Below are positions 50,001-56,000 of a stretch of DNA of 64,000 nucleotides, piece after piece. Source of the DNA: Sabellastarte sp. h YS-2021. Lineage: Eukaryota > Annelida > Polychaeta > Sabellida > Sabellidae. The stretch spans positions 57,465,816 through 57,529,815 of the forward strand of contig OZ024938.1 in NCBI GenBank assembly GCA_964017235.1, in the 5' to 3' direction. Within the stretch, counting starts at the first letter, position 1. Each line of letters begins with the position of its first letter. The notes beneath the pieces were generated by a model. It was not told the origin of the DNA. It searched no databases and saw nothing but the letters and a program-made list of their open reading frames with translations. A program made the position numbers and the translations under genes.

Positions 50001-53000
50001 TTTGTTGAGATGAAAATTATACTTATATGATTTAAAAGCTAAATTGCTTTAAATTTATTTTTGCCTGCAAGTGCAATCAACATGCCAAATTGAAGTCAAA
50101 ATCACTGTTTAATCCCTTTTAATTGTTAAGTTCATTTTAGGTCCAGAATTGCATGTTGCTCTAAGCTAGATTAGGACGTATGATCACAGTGAGTATGCTC
50201 GTCACATTACTTGACCACTCAGTCAATGAGCCCTCTTTCTTAATGTCCAATAACAAGATGTTTTGAAAATGGAGTACGTAGACAAAATTACTATCTTAAC
50301 AATTTTCCAATAAAAATTGTAACGTCAAGCATTGCTATAAATTATCTTTGTTACTACAACTTCAACTGACACAATTTAAAAAAAGGAACAGCATGTCAGA
50401 ATTTATCACTAGAATTTATTTACACTTTTTTGTTGTCAAACTCCAACATACCTAAATGTGCATCCTTGTTGAATTGCCCAATGGCCATACTGAACCCATT
50501 ATAGGTATACAGCAGAGATTTGTCTGTACTATGTCGTGTCCTGGTGTCCTCAGATTTCTCCCCAACTGCCTGCTTTACCAGCTGACCTGGTAAATACAAA
50601 TACATAGAGAATAGTCCAGTTTAAAATGATATCATACACATTATCTATGCTTACAAATTATAGAAGCTTCATTGGTAAATTATTCCTTGTGTCTCACATC
50701 AGTCATTGTGGTTTCCCGACAACATTTGGAAACACTAAGGTTTTTACACCTTCAACCTTTGTTAAATCAGACAATATTTACTGTTTTAAACAAACAATCT
50801 ATTCTTTTCTGTACTGTTGTAGCACTTAATCTCTGCCATGGTAGACTATAAGGCACCACATCAGAAACAATTCAATAATCTTTATCCCAACCAGCCATGG
50901 CCGGGTCGATACCAAGGTGACACAGGTTGGTTTACATGGTAAGATTGAAAGGATATTTTGAAGAGGTAAGATTTTGACATTTTTCCTGAAACAGGCCAGA
51001 GTTGAAGCAAAACAAACATTATCAGATAAATCATTCCAAACTGGAAGTAACAACCGTTTACACCCCCCCCACCCCAAGAAAATACCGGTCATCAGGTCGT
51101 ACATGGATACATTATTACACTTTAATTCGCTTGGCTCTTTGAGGATTGGATCTCTAGTCAGCCACCATGTACTGGAAAGAGAAATTATTGATTAGTTCTG
51201 TTGGGATTCAATCTCACTATCTCCAGATTACACACAGAAATAAACCCAAATCCAGCTCTTTAACCAGCTTAGATAAAGGGGAATCCCTCAGACGCCCAGG
51301 TGTTAACAGGGCTGATATAGGTGAGGATATTATAAGTACACTACAGGATAAACAAGAACATCAGCTATCTTGGCAAACGATCTGTGCTCCATAGATAGGG
51401 AATACACCATTTTATGGCTATATCAAACCATGTTGTCAGGGCTTCCGTATATATAATACTATGGTCAATTATGTCAAAGGTGTTTTAACATTCATAAACA
51501 CGAAAGCCAGTGGAACAAGTAGAGATAGAGATACATCAACCATTGATATGCAGCCATTATCTCAAATCCTAAATTCAGTATAAAAATAGTTTAAAAATTC
51601 AACAAAAAGTCAGTATAAGAAACTGTTTATAAAAAGTATAAATTGTATTAATCACAATATTATGTCTATCAAGCTGCAGCACACTTATACATTTGCACAT
51701 ATTTCTCGCACTTGGGTCAACATTTCCTTTACATGAGTACATGAGTCGAAACCGATCCTAACAGCCCAGGCTCTGACATTACCCTACTGAAAGACAGAGG
51801 TTCAGGGATGACGATTTATCATTGTCCCTGGGGTTCTTTGACTGAGGCCCATTCTTACCCTGTGCTGTATAACTTGACGGACATCCCATCACTATTTCAT
51901 CTCTTTTCTGAAAAACAATAACATTTGACTTAATGCTTTGTAAAAACAGTTTTATCCCAAATTATCATTTTAGTATCTTAAAGCCTCTCTTACATCCCAT
52001 CGTACGTGCACGTATGTCCTGGTTACAGAGAAAAATCGCCTGACTTGCAAGGGACACTTAAGCTGTGTGCTCACAGCATGGCGACAAATGCATCCATATC
52101 TCAAGTGTAACTTACGAGAGACCTGTGCACGTGCATTCTCCTCACGTGCATTAGGGTTGTAGGTTCTCCCCATTTACTTACATTGTTTGCATGTGCTGTA
52201 TCATGCACTCGCGTCTACCTTGCTTGTACATAAACCTACTGTACGACCTGTAGCTGGTTGCAGTCTGGTCTTTGATATTCAAGTTGTGACACTCTCATTG
52301 AAAAAATTCACCTGTTGCAAGTGCAAATCTCTGCTACCCCACTACCAATCTATGCCCATGTTTTTTCAACAATATTAGCAGCACACTTACGTGTGAATTC
52401 TCGTGTGATGGGATGTACGAGAAGCTTCATGTAGCAGTTTGCAACTTGCATGCATTTGTGTTGAGTGGGACCATACATTGCTGTATTCGCAAGCTCCCAA
52501 AGGCATGATAGGCCAGATATTCTGGAAGATATTTTTGGTATTAAAATTCAGCTGAAAACACTTTTTAAAACATATTTAAAATCTTCCTACAAATAAGGAA
52601 TTTATGGTTAGTTAAATAAAATGTATTATAAATGTTAATTTATTGCCTTCCAAAACAAAACAAATTTTCACGCAATTTGCATCATCAAGTTGGATCCACA
52701 ATCTGTGCACATGGATACATGGATACCAAGTTGGCTGTGTGTTACAGTCAAAGTAGCTGACATTTTTATTTTGTCTACATAAAGTATGTAAAGTCCTTTT
52801 TCATGGGCCCAGTGGCCCACATGACTGATGCCTATTTCTGGTTTCAGTGGAATTCCTACTACCTTAAACAGGATGCCAGCCTTTCACAGGTTTTCCTCCA
52901 GAACTAGTGCTGGTACCCATTTGTGCCCCTGGCTTAAAGGGGGCACACTCATGTTAAATCCCTGGTACCTGAGGGTATACTCTCACTGACTTGGCCAGGA

Positions 53001-56000
53001 TTTAAACCCTAGGCTTTATCCTGTGAAGCCCAAACACCTTAAACAAAAGGTTACAGAGATCACCATTTTAACTATACATTATAAATAAATTATTAACAGT
53101 TCTTCAGCTTGAAGTCAATCGTTGACGATAAAGATAAGCACATAGAAATAAATATTAATGTACTTAATCACAAGCTTGATACTAATTGTACCAATTGACA
53201 AAAATCTCTTCTTAAACATTTGGGAATCGTCTTTTATGATATACCTGTAGGGCCTCACTTGTGTGTGTAAATGAAAATGGGCCGGGTATCTGTCATATTT
53301 TGTGACACAATCTTATTTGAAACCATGACCACATACCAGACGGTCAAAGTAATCATTAAAGTGATCAGGAGGTTATGTTTCTGGGTAGGTTTGTTTGTAT
53401 GTCTGCTTTACTGTTTGTCTGTGTTTGTGATCACTCCATAGGCAATAAACAGATACTTCTAATTTTATGTGGGTAGGACCTGACTTAAAAGGAAGTAGGT
53501 ATACTTTGGGAAAGATCCAGATCCTATGTCAGATACGAAAAAGGCGTTATTCAAATATCCATTTGAATGTACATAAAATAGTTTGGGCTTTATGAATAGC
53601 AATATGCCAAAAGTTATAAGGGTAGGGATTATCCAATGAAAGAATTGATTACTTTGTAAGAACGATTCAGATCATATTTTGGATATAAAAAAATCCAAAT
53701 TTTTCAGAAATGACTCCCCCCCCCCCCCCTTATGGAGGTGTGAGTTCTATGAGTGCTTCCAGGTTTACCAAAGTTAAAAGAACAAGGTTACTAAGATACC
53801 AACAAAATGATTGTAAAAGTACTTACTGAATTATACACTGCAGAGAAACCTGACTGACACATACGTTGCCTTGTATCTCTCAGAACCAATTTGTCGTCCT
53901 CTAAAATACAGACAATGGATAAAATGGAGATTTCCAGAGTGATATATATTTTAAATTTCATCATGAAAGAAGAGGCATATTTATTGTCCACTCAAGGTCA
54001 TATTTTCTTGAAATAAGGCAAAGTTCAGACCTGGATATATATTTTTTTCATATGTGTAACGGCGCCCAATGCTTGTGTGTTTCTGTGAAATTAGCTTGTA
54101 AAACATTGAATAAAGATAGCATCAGAGATGCCCGTACCCCACAGCCCATGGAAATAGTTTTCAACACCAAGAGATACAGAAGAAGTGAAACAGTTAAAAG
54201 ATCAGGAGACTTTCAGGTCCAAATAAGATTTAAGTAGAGAAATTGACGTTTAAAAGAGGTGTATGTAAAGATATATATGTTAAAATGCAAATTCAACAGT
54301 AAGATGATGGCATTAATCTGTAAACTAAAAAATACAAATTTGTAAAATTTATTAATTGATATGTAGCTGTCGTAGAAAATAGCATATATAACTAGACCTA
54401 CGCATCAGAGAACCGATTCAAATTTGTATTCACCCTAAAGAAAAATCACCAAAGCCAGTGAACCATCGTTTGACCTTGAAGGAGGGGCCAAAGGTCAAAT
54501 CTAACAACATCAGAAGATTCCCAGCCCAAGATTTTCTATGAATTGGTTTCACTTTGCAAACCTTTAGGATCAATAATAAGCAAGTTATAAGCACTTTTAG
54601 GTTTGGCTTTCCTCGTTTGATGTTGAAGGAGGGGCCCAAGGTCAAATCCGACCAGACCAGAAGATTCCCAGTCCATGATTTCCTATAGGTTGGTTTACCA
54701 TCCCAAACCTCTAGGACCAATGATAAGCGAGTTATAAGCACTGTTAACTTTGGCTTTCCTCGTTTGACCTTGAGGGAGGGACCCAAGGTCAAATCTGACC
54801 ACACCAAAAGATTCCCAGCCCATGATTTACTATAGGTTGGTTTACCATCCCAAACCTCTAGGGCCAATAATAAGCGGGTTAGAAGCACTTCTAAGTTTGG
54901 CTATCCTCGTTTGACCTTGAAGGAGAGGCCCAAGGTCAAATCTGACCACATCAGAAGATTCCTAACCCATGATTTCCTATAGGTTGGTTTCACATTGCAA
55001 GACTGTAAGACCAATAATTAGCGAGTTATAAGCACTTTTAAATATGGCTATCCTCATTTGACCTTGATGGAGGGACCCAAGGTCAAAACTGACAACATCA
55101 AAAAATTTCTATCCCATGATTTCCTATAGGTTAGTTTCACATCCCGAACCTCTAATAAGTGTGTTATAAGCACTTTTGTAATAGTTTTCAAGTTACAACT
55201 GATTTACTCAACAGTGAGAACCTCAAAGTAGATAATACTCAGCTATGCAATCAGCTACAGGTCTGCAATTTTACTATGCTATAACTGACCGAAAAGTAGC
55301 TGAATAACATATTTAAACAAAAATGTCTAAATGCAATAGTTTTCAAGTTACAAGTCAAAATGTTTGATGTTTGAGCATAATTGACTCCTGGGCTTAAAAT
55401 AGCTATTAATCGCTTGATTTTGATCCCAGGCCTACAAAAAAGATAGGGTGGCGAGACATCATACCAACCAATTCATGCACTAATTATATAATACATCAGA
55501 GAGAAACTCTGCCCTATAGCTTGAATACATTGTTTGACGTTTTTGACTCCCCAGAGCATAATTTTGACTCCTGGGCTACCAAAATAATAGGGTGGCCAGA
55601 TCTCTGCCACATCAAACCACTCGCAAAGTTTAAAAAAATCCCCAAAGAAATGTGGCTTGTAGGTTGAACAAAAGAAATCTCTGAGTGGAAGTGGACACAG
55701 ATGTGTATACGGACGCGGACGATGACCGTGCATGATCCATAGTATCCCTGCTTTTGGGTGATACAATGATAATGTTTAGAACCCTAGTACATTTAAATCA
55801 AGCACCAAGTCAAAAAATAAGACTCTGTTCTTTGGAAAGTTTTCCCTCCATGTAATCTAAGGGACAGGGAATTTTATATGTTGTTGTCTAGACTGACAAA
55901 AATATATGTCATAAGGGTCTTTTAGCATTTATTATCCACCTTTTTTGTCTGAATAATGAGTAAATAAGTTCATATGTGCCTTAAAATGCATAAAACAAAT

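Noticed and set aside
54430..54888. 152-codon minus-strand frame
   Set aside because: Same artefact: the antisense reading of the 147-bp array of the second Helentron-like copy.
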